Origin: Flavobacteriaceae bacterium
Lineage (GTDB): Bacteria; Bacteroidota; Bacteroidia; Flavobacteriales; Flavobacteriaceae
Length of the DNA stretch: 64,000 nt
Assembly (NCBI GenBank): GCA_030830005.1
Contig: JAURNV010000031.1
Span: 62,001-126,000 of the forward strand
Reading direction: 5' to 3'
Shown: in pieces, positions 26,821-35,770 of the stretch
Position numbering within the stretch: the stretch's first letter is position 1
Layout: each line of letters begins with the position of its first letter
Position numbers and translations under genes: made by a program
The notes under the pieces: model-generated
What the model was told of the DNA's origin: nothing
The model's database searches: none
The model's input: only the letters and a program-made list of their open reading frames with translations

Positions 26821-27507
26821 TTACAACTCGCGTCCTAACGCATCTTTTTTAGAAGGGGTAATCCGAACAGGTTTAATATAAACAGGAGCAAAAGCACTAA
26901 GGTTTGCAAACCGTTGTGATTCAAACGCAGCTTGTGCTAAATCAGGCATTGCAGTAGCGATTGGATAGGTAGGTACAAAATGCCAGTTTGTGTTTTTGGG
27001 CAATATCGCTTTTGCTTTTTCTGCGCCTGTTCCCACAAAACAATGAGGTTGGTGAGCACCTTCGGAAAAAGAATCAGCGGTTAGAATATGAGCGTGAGCT
27101 TGCATTAGTTCTTTTCCGCCCACATCAAAAGTTGCGGCATACACCTCATCGCGCCGAGCGTCTAAAAGCGCCACTACTTTAGTGTGTTCCCAGTGTGGCG
27201 CAGCCAAAATCTGTAAGGTGGGTATAGCGATAAGTGGAATAGCTAACGCAAAACACAACCCTTTGGCAGCCACGCTGCCAATACGCAATCCTGTAAACGA
27301 CCCCGGACCCTCGCTAACCGAAACCGCAGCAAATTGGTCGGGACTAATTGCAGCCTCAGTAAGGACCTCATCTATAAATACATGAAGCTGTTTAGCATGA
27401 GAAAAACCTCCCTCAAGTAATTGCCTAAATGCAATGATATCAGTGCCATTACTCAACGCCACAGAACATTGTTCTGTAGCTGTTTCTATGTGTAGCATAT
27501 ATGCCAT
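26821..27507 (-). CDS. tsaB: tRNA threonylcarbamoyladenosine biosynthesis protein TsaB
   Basis: This 228-residue protein has the ASKHA fold of TsaB, which with TsaD and TsaE forms t6A at position 37 of ANN-decoding tRNAs. The N-terminus is LHIETATEQCSVALSNG, and the family motif SVSEGPGSFTGLRIGSVAAKGLCFAL is clear. The length is normal. It lies 16 bp after the TolC-like gene on the same strand and may be the last gene of the efflux operon transcript. Confidence 0.94.
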   Translation of the reverse strand: MAYMLHIETATEQCSVALSNGTDIIAFRQLLEGGFSHAKQLHVFIDEVLTEAAISPDQFAAVSVSEGPGSFTGLRIGSVAAKGLCFALAIPLIAIPTLQILAAPHWEHTKVVALLDARRDEVYAATFDVGGKELMQAHAHILTADSFSEGAHQPHCFVGTGAEKAKAILPKNTNWHFVPTYPIATAMPDLAQAAFESQRFANLSAFAPVYIKPVRITPSKKDALGREL

Positions 27508-27523
27508 GCGGCAAAAATACTAC

Positions 27524-28951
27524 TTATAGCGTTAGTGGTATACCAAAGTAAAACTCTAAGACTTTAATTTTAAAAATCGCATCAAACTTGGCACGCAATT
27601 GAGCAGATACTGCAGTGTCATAGCGCTGTTTTGCTTGAGAAAACTGTAGCGAAGTAGCGGCTCCCGCATTAAATCGGTCTAGCGCATACGCATACGCTTC
27701 TTCTCTAGCTTTAGTGGTTTTTTGGGCAGCCTCATAAGACTTTAATGCGCCTTTGGCGTCATTATAAGACTGCAGAATGGTGCGTTCGAGTTGTTGTTTC
27801 TGCTGGTCTAGCAAGGTATTTGACCGTTCGACGTTAACTTTATTTCTTCGTACATTATTTTTAACGGAAAGACCGTTCAAAATCGGAATGCGCAAACTCA
27901 ATCCAAAATTTTGACCGTCATTTTGTTTAAGCTGTTCGTTTATAGGCAAATGCGCAGCAATAGCGGTTTGTAGCTGTGGAACAACCACAAGCTCTCCAGT
28001 TTCAGCAACCGCACCAAAAGGCACATAAGAAAATGTTCCTGTTGGCACCAATCGGTCAGCATACGAAATACGCGTGTTGTAACTGTAAAACCCCGAAAGT
28101 GTGGGCTGATATGCAGCTTTAGCAAGTTGCAGGTTGGTTTCCGCAATTTCCACATTAGTCTCTGCAAGCATAATATCGTTTCGTGACCCAACTGCCTTTT
28201 CATATAACTCATCAGGGGTCTTGTCTAAAATCATATAGGCGACCATATCGTAGTCTTTTTCAGCAATCTGAAACTGCTCAAAATCATCTAAAAGCAGTAG
28301 TTGTGCCAACGAAATTCGAGCTAGATTATAATCGTTTTCTGCAGATACCACTAACTGTTCTTGAGTTGCTAAAGTGGCTTCCAATTCAAACAATTCTCCC
28401 TTGGGCAACCTCCCAACATCGACTAAGGCTTTTGTTTCTGCCAATTCAGACTTGGCAACCAAAAGCTGTTGATTTTGGACAGCCAAATTTTCTTTGTTGA
28501 ACAATACTTGTAGATAGCCATTTACTACCAATAGCATCACATCTTCTTTCATGTCCTCCAACTGGTATTGGCGTGCCAAAATACCCAAATTAGCACCTAA
28601 CAACTGAAAGACATTACGCCTGCCGTTATAAATTGTAATGCCCATGTCAAGCGACCCGTTTGAAAACTGATTAGTCATGTCTTCGAGTACGTTAGTGGTA
28701 AGGTTTCGGTTCAATCCTACATTCCAGGAATGTCCAGCCGATATATTAAGCGAGGGCAAAAAATTTCCAACCGCTTGGCTTTTATTGGCTTGCGCATCAA
28801 GAACATCCAAATAAGCTTGCTTGATTTGCAGATTGTTTTTTAATGCGTGTTCCACAGCGGCTTCTAAAGTCCACGGAACAACAGGCTCGGGTTCTTGGCT
28901 ATACCCAAAGAACAGCGGAATAAAAGTTAATAAAAATACAATCCTACTCAT
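27524..28951 (-). CDS. TolC-family outer-membrane efflux protein
   Basis: This protein of about 475 residues forms the outer-membrane channel of a tripartite exporter. It starts with a signal peptide (MSRIVFLLTFIPLFFGYSQ), then has two structural repeats of long helices (WTLEAAVEHALKNNLQIKQAYLDV..., with FNAGAATSLQFSQAKQRYDTA in the second). The start at 28951 gives an 8-bp overlap with the upstream adaptor gene; an ATG nine codons earlier is possible. It is fed by the ABC transporter and adaptor encoded upstream in the same operon. The exported substrate is unknown. Confidence 0.92.
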   Translation of the reverse strand: MSRIVFLLTFIPLFFGYSQEPEPVVPWTLEAAVEHALKNNLQIKQAYLDVLDAQANKSQAVGNFLPSLNISAGHSWNVGLNRNLTTNVLEDMTNQFSNGSLDMGITIYNGRRNVFQLLGANLGILARQYQLEDMKEDVMLLVVNGYLQVLFNKENLAVQNQQLLVAKSELAETKALVDVGRLPKGELFELEATLATQEQLVVSAENDYNLARISLAQLLLLDDFEQFQIAEKDYDMVAYMILDKTPDELYEKAVGSRNDIMLAETNVEIAETNLQLAKAAYQPTLSGFYSYNTRISYADRLVPTGTFSYVPFGAVAETGELVVVPQLQTAIAAHLPINEQLKQNDGQNFGLSLRIPILNGLSVKNNVRRNKVNVERSNTLLDQQKQQLERTILQSYNDAKGALKSYEAAQKTTKAREEAYAYALDRFNAGAATSLQFSQAKQRYDTAVSAQLRAKFDAIFKIKVLEFYFGIPLTL

Positions 28952-30071
28952 CGTTCTCAGTATTTTCGTCATCATCACGTTCTTCAGTTCGATTCCATAC
29001 TTTTACTTCTTCGTCTTCCGAAACACCTTCAATAATTTCCACGTTTTCACCATCGGAAATGCCAAGTTTCACTTCGCGACGCTCAAATTTCTGGTCGCCA
29101 GTCATAATTTCTACATATGGATCTTGTGTTTTGCGGTCAAACTGAATCAATGCTTCGCGTAATGCCAACACATTCTCTTTTCTGTCTAATACCAACGAAG
29201 CATTAGCGCTATAACCGGCACGCACAAAAATACTGTCATTAAGTACCATGTCTGCTTCAATCTTAAATTGTACTGCCCCCTGTTCTTCGGTCCCTTTTGG
29301 GGCGATAAATGTCAACTTCGCATCTAATTCTTGGTCTTCAATGGCTCCCAAACTCACTTTTAGTGGAGTGCCTACACGCAAAGAAGCCACTTCTGCCTCA
29401 TCTACTTTACCCTCGAAAATCATCTTCCCCAAATCAGCAATTGCTGCTATGGTAGTGCCTGCATTAAAACTATTGGATTCAATAACTTGATCCCCTTCCT
29501 TTACCGGAATTTCCAGAACAGTTCCAGAAACAGTTGCTCGAATATCAGTGTTGGCGGCATTCGACCCACCAATAGAGCCTTCTTTAATAATCTTTAAGTC
29601 GGATTCTGCATTGAGCAAGTCTTGCATGGCTTGATTATATTGAAGTTCAACAGACGTAAATTCTACATTAGAGATAATCCCTTTATTATAAAGTTCTTTG
29701 TTTCTGTTATATTCTTTTTGTTGGGTATTGAGCGTTATTTGTGCTTTTTTAACACGTCCCCTTGCCGAATTTAGGTTTTGCTCATTAGGGACTACTTTAA
29801 TTCGTGCAATAAGATCGCCAGAGTTAACTTTGTCTCCTTCTTCAACAAAAATACGGTCAATAATTCCTCCAATTTGTGGTTTTACTTCAACCTCATCTTC
29901 AGGGATAATTTTTCCAGTAACCACTGTTTCTTTTTCAATGGCCGTGCTAAATAGTTTTTCGGTTTTATACGTGATTGCCGCTTTACTGTTAGTCTTAGCA
30001 AAGTAGGCTGCAGAGAATAGCACACCGAAGACCAAAGCGGCGATCAATATGTATTTGGTAATCTTTTTCAT
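28944..30071 (-). CDS. Efflux periplasmic adaptor (HlyD/MacA-like membrane fusion protein)
   Basis: This 375-residue adaptor has an N-terminal membrane anchor (residues of about 6-25). A biotinyl-lipoyl-like half-domain (VKPQIGGIIDRIFVEEGDKVNSGDLIARI), a coiled-coil hairpin of about 70 residues, and a second lipoyl half (ATVSGTVLEIPVKEGDQVIESN) follow. A beta-barrel and an acidic tail complete it. It joins the ABC permeases in the inner membrane to the TolC-like channel. It lies 18 bp after a permease gene and overlaps the TolC gene by 8 bp. Confidence 0.94.
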   Translation of the reverse strand: MKKITKYILIAALVFGVLFSAAYFAKTNSKAAITYKTEKLFSTAIEKETVVTGKIIPEDEVEVKPQIGGIIDRIFVEEGDKVNSGDLIARIKVVPNEQNLNSARGRVKKAQITLNTQQKEYNRNKELYNKGIISNVEFTSVELQYNQAMQDLLNAESDLKIIKEGSIGGSNAANTDIRATVSGTVLEIPVKEGDQVIESNSFNAGTTIAAIADLGKMIFEGKVDEAEVASLRVGTPLKVSLGAIEDQELDAKLTFIAPKGTEEQGAVQFKIEADMVLNDSIFVRAGYSANASLVLDRKENVLALREALIQFDRKTQDPYVEIMTGDQKFERREVKLGISDGENVEIIEGVSEDEEVKVWNRTEERDDDENTENDE

Positions 30072-30089
30072 ATTATAGGGTTTTCATTA

Positions 30090-31358
30090 TTATTCTTCTC
30101 TTAATGCGTCTATGGGTTTAATGCTCACTGCTCGTTGTGCAGGAATAAGTCCGATAAGTGTCCCCAACCCAACCATGAGGGCTAAAGCACCTAAAACAAA
30201 TGTAATCGGAACCGTTGGATTGGTATACGGAAGGGAAGTGGTGTCTGCGGTCATGACGTTTATAATAGCCAATACAATCGCCCCTAAAATAATCCCCAAA
30301 ATTCCGGCAATTAGGGTTAGAAAGACCGACTCAATGATGATTTGCATCTTAACTTCACCAGGAGTTGCGCCTAATGCTCGGCGAATACCAAGTTCTTTGG
30401 TTCGCTCTCGAACCGAAATCAATAAAATATTTCCAATGCCTATAACCCCAGCCAAAATGGTAGCAATACCAACAATTAGGGATAAAATGTTCATGCCAGA
30501 TGAAAATCCTTTTACTCGGTTAAATACTTCTCCCAAATTAAAACTTCCAAAAGCACGCTCATCATCAGGGTGTACACGGTGCTTCACTTTAAGTGCCGCC
30601 TTAATGTCTTCTTCAACAGCTACCACATCTGCATCATCATATGCCGCAAGAGCAAACCAATCCACATTGTCTCCTGTATTGTAAAGTTTTTTGAAAGTGG
30701 AGAAAGGAATAAAAATATCGCTGTCGCTTTCAAAACCTCCTCCAGGGGTATATTTGTGTACACCTATTACTTTAAAAAACAAATTGTCAATTTGAACGTG
30801 TTTTCCAATAGGATTTTCTTTTGCTTCAAAAAGTTCTGTTTGGGTTCTTTCGCCAATAACACATACTTTTCGTTCTTCGTCAATATCTGCCTGATTGATA
30901 AATCGACCCCCTTCAAAAATGTCTTTGGATGCAATTTTTACCAAAATGGGGAAGTCACCATAAACCGTATAACTTCCACTTTTTCCACTGCGTTTTACAT
31001 TGGCTCCATCACTTCCAAAAACACCGCGAGCAATGCGAGGGGCGATATATTGCAGCTGGGGAATGCGTTGAGACAGATACATGTTATCGTCTAATTTTAG
31101 TTGTAACCTGCGTCCAGTCCTAAATCCGTCATAAGGAATACTTGTTCGTTGCGCCCAGACAAAAAGACTATTTATAGCCACTTCTTCAAATTCACGCTCA
31201 AAACCGTTGTCTAAACCTTTTGATGCGCCCGAAAGAGCGATATAAATAAATATACCCCAAAGCACACCAATAACGGTAACTACCGTACGCAGTTTGTTTT
31301 TTTGAATAGATCCAAAAATTTCTTGCCACGTGTCTTTATCAAAAAGTGTTTTAAACAT
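30090..31358 (-). CDS. MacB/FtsX-type ABC transporter permease (second)
   Basis: This 422-residue permease has the MacB plan. One membrane helix lies near residues 20-45 (NKLRTVVTVIGVLWGIFIYIAL). A large periplasmic MacB core domain of about 230 residues follows, then three C-terminal helices (MNILSLIVGIATILAGVIGIGNILLI onward). The coupling motif VRERTKELGIRRALGATPGEV is typical. It overlaps the upstream permease gene by 1 bp (stop/start at 31358). Two distinct permeases suggest a heterodimeric exporter. Confidence 0.93.
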   Translation of the reverse strand: MFKTLFDKDTWQEIFGSIQKNKLRTVVTVIGVLWGIFIYIALSGASKGLDNGFEREFEEVAINSLFVWAQRTSIPYDGFRTGRRLQLKLDDNMYLSQRIPQLQYIAPRIARGVFGSDGANVKRSGKSGSYTVYGDFPILVKIASKDIFEGGRFINQADIDEERKVCVIGERTQTELFEAKENPIGKHVQIDNLFFKVIGVHKYTPGGGFESDSDIFIPFSTFKKLYNTGDNVDWFALAAYDDADVVAVEEDIKAALKVKHRVHPDDERAFGSFNLGEVFNRVKGFSSGMNILSLIVGIATILAGVIGIGNILLISVRERTKELGIRRALGATPGEVKMQIIIESVFLTLIAGILGIILGAIVLAIINVMTADTTSLPYTNPTVPITFVLGALALMVGLGTLIGLIPAQRAVSIKPIDALREE

Positions 31359-32587
31359 TATTCGTCTCTTAAGGCAATGATGGGTTTAATTTTAGCAGCG
31401 CGTCGCGCTGGAATATACCCTGCTATTGCGCCAAAAAGGATTAATATCATGGTAGCTCCAACAGCCGTATTTGTACCAATATAAGGATTGATTATAAAAA
31501 ACTCTTCAAGCGAATCCCCAATAAGGGCAAGGACACCCACGCCTGTCAATAACCCTACATACCCTGAAAGGGCAGTAATAAAAATAGACTCGTGCAAAAT
31601 CATTCCTACTACCGCTTTGGGAGTAGCGCCTATTGCTTTGCGAATGCCCAACTCTTTGGTGCGTTCTTTAACCACAAATACCATAATATTAGAAATCCCA
31701 ATTATTCCTGCAAGAAGTGTTCCCAACCCAACAAAGGTTACTATAATCTGCAACACACTAGCGAATTGCTGGCTTTGCTTGAGATCTGCTGCGACATTGC
31801 GCACAAAAATCCCTCGGCGGTCGTTGGGAGCAATATTGTGCTTTTTACGCATAAATGTATTAAGCTTTTTTTCTAAAGACATAGCGCCTGCATATCCAAG
31901 TTCGGGACGAAAAGCTAAGATGATTTGGTCTATTCGGTCGTTGCTTTTTTCAATGCGTTGTCTAGTAGTATAGGGGATATAAATAAGGCGTTCTTCGTTA
32001 TCGCCACCTTCGTCTTTAAAAACTCCTATAACCTTAAACGATATACCGCCTATATCGATATGATTTCCCAAAGCGGTTTTAGTACCAAATAAATCTCTTT
32101 CTACTAATCTTCCAATAGTTGCATATTTTGTTTTGTCATTTACATCTGATTCGTTGATATATCGCCCTTTGGTAACAATGGTTTTTTCTGCATATTGATG
32201 TCCAGGAGCAACTGCCCTTACCGTATAATTATTACTTTCTTTTCCGTGTTTTACAAGAGCGCCTCTACTAATTCGTGGCGTGATGTAGTCAATAAAAAAA
32301 GGGAAGTTTTGTTCAATATCTGTCAAGTCATTATTCTTAAAAATAATGCGCCTTTTAGCCTTAAAACCTCGAAATGGCTTTTCGGTTTGTCCGGGGTAAA
32401 GCCAAATAGTATTCGTAGAGTCGTCTAAAAAAAATTCTTCAAAGGCATTTTTAAGTCCATTCCCAAAACCAAATAGCAATACAAAAATGAAAATACCCAT
32501 AGCCACAGTAAACCCCGAAAGCGCCGTTCGCAGTTTGTTTTTGCGAAGGGTAAGAAACATTTCTCTCCAGCGGTCTCTACTCCACAT
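31358..32587 (-). CDS. MacB/FtsX-type ABC transporter permease (first)
   Basis: This 409-residue permease has the same layout as its neighbour: an N-terminal helix (NKLRTALSGFTVAMGIFIFVLLFG), a MacB periplasmic core, and three C-terminal helices. The motif is VVKERTKELGIRKAIGATPKAV. It overlaps the ATPase gene by 11 bp upstream. It should pair with the second permease and use mechanotransmission to push substrate through the adaptor and TolC-like channel rather than transport across the inner membrane. Confidence 0.93.
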   Translation of the reverse strand: MWSRDRWREMFLTLRKNKLRTALSGFTVAMGIFIFVLLFGFGNGLKNAFEEFFLDDSTNTIWLYPGQTEKPFRGFKAKRRIIFKNNDLTDIEQNFPFFIDYITPRISRGALVKHGKESNNYTVRAVAPGHQYAEKTIVTKGRYINESDVNDKTKYATIGRLVERDLFGTKTALGNHIDIGGISFKVIGVFKDEGGDNEERLIYIPYTTRQRIEKSNDRIDQIILAFRPELGYAGAMSLEKKLNTFMRKKHNIAPNDRRGIFVRNVAADLKQSQQFASVLQIIVTFVGLGTLLAGIIGISNIMVFVVKERTKELGIRKAIGATPKAVVGMILHESIFITALSGYVGLLTGVGVLALIGDSLEEFFIINPYIGTNTAVGATMILILFGAIAGYIPARRAAKIKPIIALRDE

Positions 32588-33281
32588 CTCGTTTTGCTTT
32601 TACTTGTCGTACTTTTTTATCCTCAACAATGACACCATCGCGGAGATGCACAATACGCTTACACATTCTAGCAATATCTTCTTCGTGAGTTACTATAAGA
32701 AGTGTTATTCCTTGATCGTTGATAGCTTGCAAAAGCTCCATCAACTCATAAGATGTATTGGTGTCAAGAGCGCCTGTAGGTTCGTCAGCCAAAATTACTT
32801 TAGGTTCTGACACCAAAGCACGTGCAATAGCAACCCGTTGTTTTTGTCCACCCGAGAGTTCATTAGGATGATGGCTTGCCCATGGTCCTAAGCCAACATG
32901 TTCTAGATACTTTTGTGCGCGTTCCTGTCTTTCTTTTCGTCCAACTTTTTGATAATATAATGGTAATATGACGTTTTCCAATGCTGTTTTGTACGAAATC
33001 AAGTTAAAGGACTGAAATACAAAACCCAAAAACTTATTGCGGTAGATGGCAGCTTTTGTTTCGTCAAGGTTTTTAATAGGGTTATTATCTAAGGTATAGG
33101 ATCCGGAATCTGCAACATCTAACATGCCCAAAATATTAAGTAACGTAGATTTTCCCGAGCCTGAAGAGCCCATGATAGCAACCATTTCTCCTTCTTGAAC
33201 TGTAAAGTTTATGCCCTTAAGCACATGAAGGGCGTTTTGGCCCATTGCATAGGACTTGTGTAAATCTTTGATTTCTATCAT
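32577..33281 (-). CDS. ABC transporter ATP-binding protein (MacB/LolD type)
   Basis: This 234-residue ATPase powers the exporter. Walker A is GSSGSGKST at residues 38-46, the signature is LSGGQ at 142-146, Walker B is VILADE at 162-167, and the H-loop is in LIVTHEED. It is the first gene of the operon that continues with two permeases, adaptor and TolC-like channel. This is a standard tripartite ABC efflux set; an antibiotic, lipid or peptide substrate is possible. Confidence 0.95.
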   Translation of the reverse strand: MIEIKDLHKSYAMGQNALHVLKGINFTVQEGEMVAIMGSSGSGKSTLLNILGMLDVADSGSYTLDNNPIKNLDETKAAIYRNKFLGFVFQSFNLISYKTALENVILPLYYQKVGRKERQERAQKYLEHVGLGPWASHHPNELSGGQKQRVAIARALVSEPKVILADEPTGALDTNTSYELMELLQAINDQGITLLIVTHEEDIARMCKRIVHLRDGVIVEDKKVRQVKAKRDVE

Positions 33282-33351
33282 AGGGGCAACTTTAATGTTG
33301 TCTCAATATATAAATGAATAACGACATAACAGTGAATATGTTACGAACAAT

Positions 33352-33546
33352 TTATTTTTTGTAAAACTGCTTGTAGGCAACATAACCTACTACGGCAACA
33401 AGGATGTATGGAATTACCATCAAATAGACAATCCCATCGTTTAAACTTTTGGCGGTTTCGGCATTAGCACCTGTTTCCAGTACTGCCCGACACATCGCGC
33501 ATTGCATACCTAAAAGACCGTAAAAAAAAATTAAAAAAGATGCCAT
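33352..33546 (-). CDS. Small membrane protein with CxxC motif in the oxidase cluster
   Basis: This 64-residue protein has two membrane helices, near residues 3-15 and 38-57. The first is followed by GMQCAMCRAVLETG with a CxxC motif at the membrane edge. The start is the ATG at 33546, whose A is the last base of the upstream DUF420 gene stop. I do not recognise a named family. Its place at the end of an oxidase assembly operon suggests a role in copper or heme handling; that is inference. Confidence 0.65.
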   Translation of the reverse strand: MASFLIFFYGLLGMQCAMCRAVLETGANAETAKSLNDGIVYLMVIPYILVAVVGYVAYKQFYKK

Positions 33547-34070
33547 TAACCGTAATATGGAGCAATCATCAAATATACAATTACGCCCGTAACGGCTACA
33601 TATAGCCATATTGGGAAGGTAACTCTGGCTAAGCGCTTATGAGACTTAAAATCACGAAAAGCAGCATACTTGTATGTAAATAACACCAATGGGATAAGCG
33701 CAATGGAAAGAAAAATATGTGTTACCAAAATAAAAAAGTACACATATCTAATAAAGCCTTCGCCGCCATAAGGAGTTGATTCTGAAGTAATATGGTAGGC
33801 AATATACATCAACAAAAAAAGTATTGACAAAAAAATATTAACCTTCATAAGACGCTCGTGGAGCGTTCGGTTTCTTCTTTTAATCTGAAGTACAGCTACC
33901 ACCAACAGTATTGCCGTTAAACCATTTATGGTAGCATATATTGGAGGCAACATATCAAGGGGAGCAGCATTTGGTATACGTACCGTAAATAGTAGTGCTA
34001 CTACAATAGGTATCACAATTGAAACAACGATAATAATACCGTTGTAAATACGGAGATTTCTTTTATTCAT
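33546..34070 (-). CDS. DUF420-family membrane protein (cytochrome oxidase assembly)
   Basis: This 174-residue protein has about five membrane helices with conserved histidines and aromatic residues (LMYIAYHITSE, THIFLSIALIPLVLFTYKYA, HKRLARVTFPIWLYVAVTGVIVYLM). DUF420 proteins, related to CtaM, are needed for maturation of heme-copper oxidases. It overlaps the SCO gene by 8 bp upstream and the CxxC protein gene by 1 bp downstream. Confidence 0.85.
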   Translation of the reverse strand: MNKRNLRIYNGIIIVVSIVIPIVVALLFTVRIPNAAPLDMLPPIYATINGLTAILLVVAVLQIKRRNRTLHERLMKVNIFLSILFLLMYIAYHITSESTPYGGEGFIRYVYFFILVTHIFLSIALIPLVLFTYKYAAFRDFKSHKRLARVTFPIWLYVAVTGVIVYLMIAPYYG

Positions 34071-34761
34071 TATTAAGCAATTTATGAACGTCTTGAAGTA
34101 GCATATCCGTACCCTGTATGTCGAGTTCAGATTCGGGGATGCCTAAGTAGTACACAATAGGATTACCAAAACGATCCGTTCTAGAACGAAGGTAGCCATT
34201 TTGATCCACTAAGGCAAAATACCCCTGATGCTCAAAACCCCCTGCAACATTAGGGTTAATGCCTGCAAAGATGTTGAATCCGCTATTTGCCAAATCGTAA
34301 ATAGCAGTAGCATCACCTGTGAGGAAATGCCAATTTTGACTAAATACGCCTAAGTTTTCCGCATACCGTTTTAGTTGTTCTGGAGTGTCTTTTTCTGGGT
34401 CAATAGTAAATGAGGCAATTCCAAAGTCATCCCTATGCCCATAAGCTTCTTCCAAACGCTTCATGTTGGCATTCATAATAGGACAAATCGTAGGGCATGT
34501 AGTAAAAAAGAACTCAATTACGTAAGCTTTTCCTAAAAAATCTTCGTTTGAAATTAGCTGATTATCTTGATTAGTAAATAAAAAATCTGGAACACGCTTG
34601 GCTTCCCCGTTTAATTCAATAAATGCAAGAGGCATTGGTGCGCTCAATCGTTTGTTGTCTACAATTGCAGATTGTTGAAATCGAGATACGATACGAGGAA
34701 TAAAAATTATTCCAAAAACCAATACAATAAAAGCAACAGCTATATAGGTGTAACGACGCAT
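34063..34761 (-). CDS. SCO1/SenC-family copper chaperone
   Basis: This 232-residue protein has an N-terminal membrane anchor (residues of about 5-22) and a periplasmic thioredoxin-like domain. The copper-binding motif is TTCPTICP with Cys89 and Cys93, followed by FTIDPEKDTPEQLKRYAENL. SCO proteins deliver copper to the CuA site of oxidase subunit II (ctaC at 57042). It lies 2 bp after the cysteine-free thioredoxin-like gene. Confidence 0.94.
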   Translation of the reverse strand: MRRYTYIAVAFIVLVFGIIFIPRIVSRFQQSAIVDNKRLSAPMPLAFIELNGEAKRVPDFLFTNQDNQLISNEDFLGKAYVIEFFFTTCPTICPIMNANMKRLEEAYGHRDDFGIASFTIDPEKDTPEQLKRYAENLGVFSQNWHFLTGDATAIYDLANSGFNIFAGINPNVAGGFEHQGYFALVDQNGYLRSRTDRFGNPIVYYLGIPESELDIQGTDMLLQDVHKLLNNE

Positions 34762-34763
34762 TG

Positions 34764-35387
34764 TTATGGTTTTCTATTTTGGTTATATTTTTTTAACGCG
34801 AGCCTATACTCTGCCAAAATAACCTTAACATCATCCACCATATTGTTATTTATATCTGCAACCGAACGGGCATCATAACCTACAAAATCATCATCGTCTC
34901 TTCCGCGCAAATTGCCTTCTCTATCAATGATAAATACATAGGGGCTTGATAGGTTTTGGTCTAAATCTAGTGGTAAGTATAAGCTTGAAAAGATAGTATT
35001 TAACTGTTCAGGATTCAAGAAAACAACCTTCCACCGCGACATATCCGTTCCAGTGGTTCCTTCAAGTTCTGCTTTTAAGGCTAACGCTTCTTCCTCTGTG
35101 CCTTCTGGCAAAGCAATCAAAAACTGAAAGTCCTCAAACTGATAAAAGCGCTTATAAATTTTTTGGTTTAAATTTAATGCCAACGCCTTTTTATCTTGTA
35201 AATTATTTCCAAAGAATCCAAGAATGGTAATACGATCTTTAAATTGAATGTCCGAATATTGTCCAATTTCTTGTACTTCTTGGGTAAGCACAGGAAGCTT
35301 TGCAAAATGATTTACACCAGATGCAAAAAACAAATATACCACTAGTGGAAACACAAAAAGAATCACTAGAACGATATATTTTTTCAT
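34764..35387 (-). CDS. Membrane-anchored thioredoxin-like protein without cysteines
   Basis: This 207-residue protein has an N-terminal anchor (residues of about 4-24) and a soluble domain that looks like a SCO/thioredoxin fold: FKDRITILGFFGNNLQDKK, RWKVVFLNPEQL and SPYVFIIDREGNLRGRDDDD. It contains no cysteine at all, so it cannot bind copper through a CxxxC site. It lies between oxidase subunit IV and SCO genes and may be a structural partner in oxidase assembly. The fold is inferred from pattern only. Confidence 0.7.
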   Translation of the reverse strand: MKKYIVLVILFVFPLVVYLFFASGVNHFAKLPVLTQEVQEIGQYSDIQFKDRITILGFFGNNLQDKKALALNLNQKIYKRFYQFEDFQFLIALPEGTEEEALALKAELEGTTGTDMSRWKVVFLNPEQLNTIFSSLYLPLDLDQNLSSPYVFIIDREGNLRGRDDDDFVGYDARSVADINNNMVDDVKVILAEYRLALKKYNQNRKP

Positions 35388-35394
35388 GGTTATT

Positions 35395-35769
35395 TTAGAA
35401 ATTCCAACTTACAAACCCATTAAACATCACGCTGTAGATGTATTCGGCTTCAACAAGAAGGATAAAGATTAAGTAGGGAATCAGAATTAAAAGGGGTAGT
35501 ACAATTGAGGAAGTAAAGCTGCGCCTTTCGTCGCGCAAATGCATAAAATCCCACGCAATATAATACGCCTTGACTATGGTCAGGATAATAAAAATCCAAT
35601 TTAAACCCTTCATACCAAAAATAGGAGTCAACAAAATCGATGGCTTGATAATACCAAGCGCTACCTCAATTGCAGTAACAATAGATAAGAAAATGAGAAC
35701 ACCCCAAATTTTTTGTGCATTTGACTTAAAGGTTACAAGTCCACGGAAAATAGAAAGTTTATGTGCCAT
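35395..35769 (-). CDS. Cytochrome c oxidase subunit IV (prokaryotic)
   Basis: This 124-residue protein has three membrane helices (near residues 20-40, 50-70 and 90-115) and the family segment IFIILTIVKAYYIAWDFMHLRDE. The start is the ATG at 35769, 1 bp after the subunit III stop; an earlier in-frame ATG at 35811 lies inside that gene and is unlikely. Subunit IV stabilises the oxidase and is not catalytic. Confidence 0.88.
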   Translation of the reverse strand: MAHKLSIFRGLVTFKSNAQKIWGVLIFLSIVTAIEVALGIIKPSILLTPIFGMKGLNWIFIILTIVKAYYIAWDFMHLRDERRSFTSSIVLPLLILIPYLIFILLVEAEYIYSVMFNGFVSWNF

Positions 35770-35770
35770 A

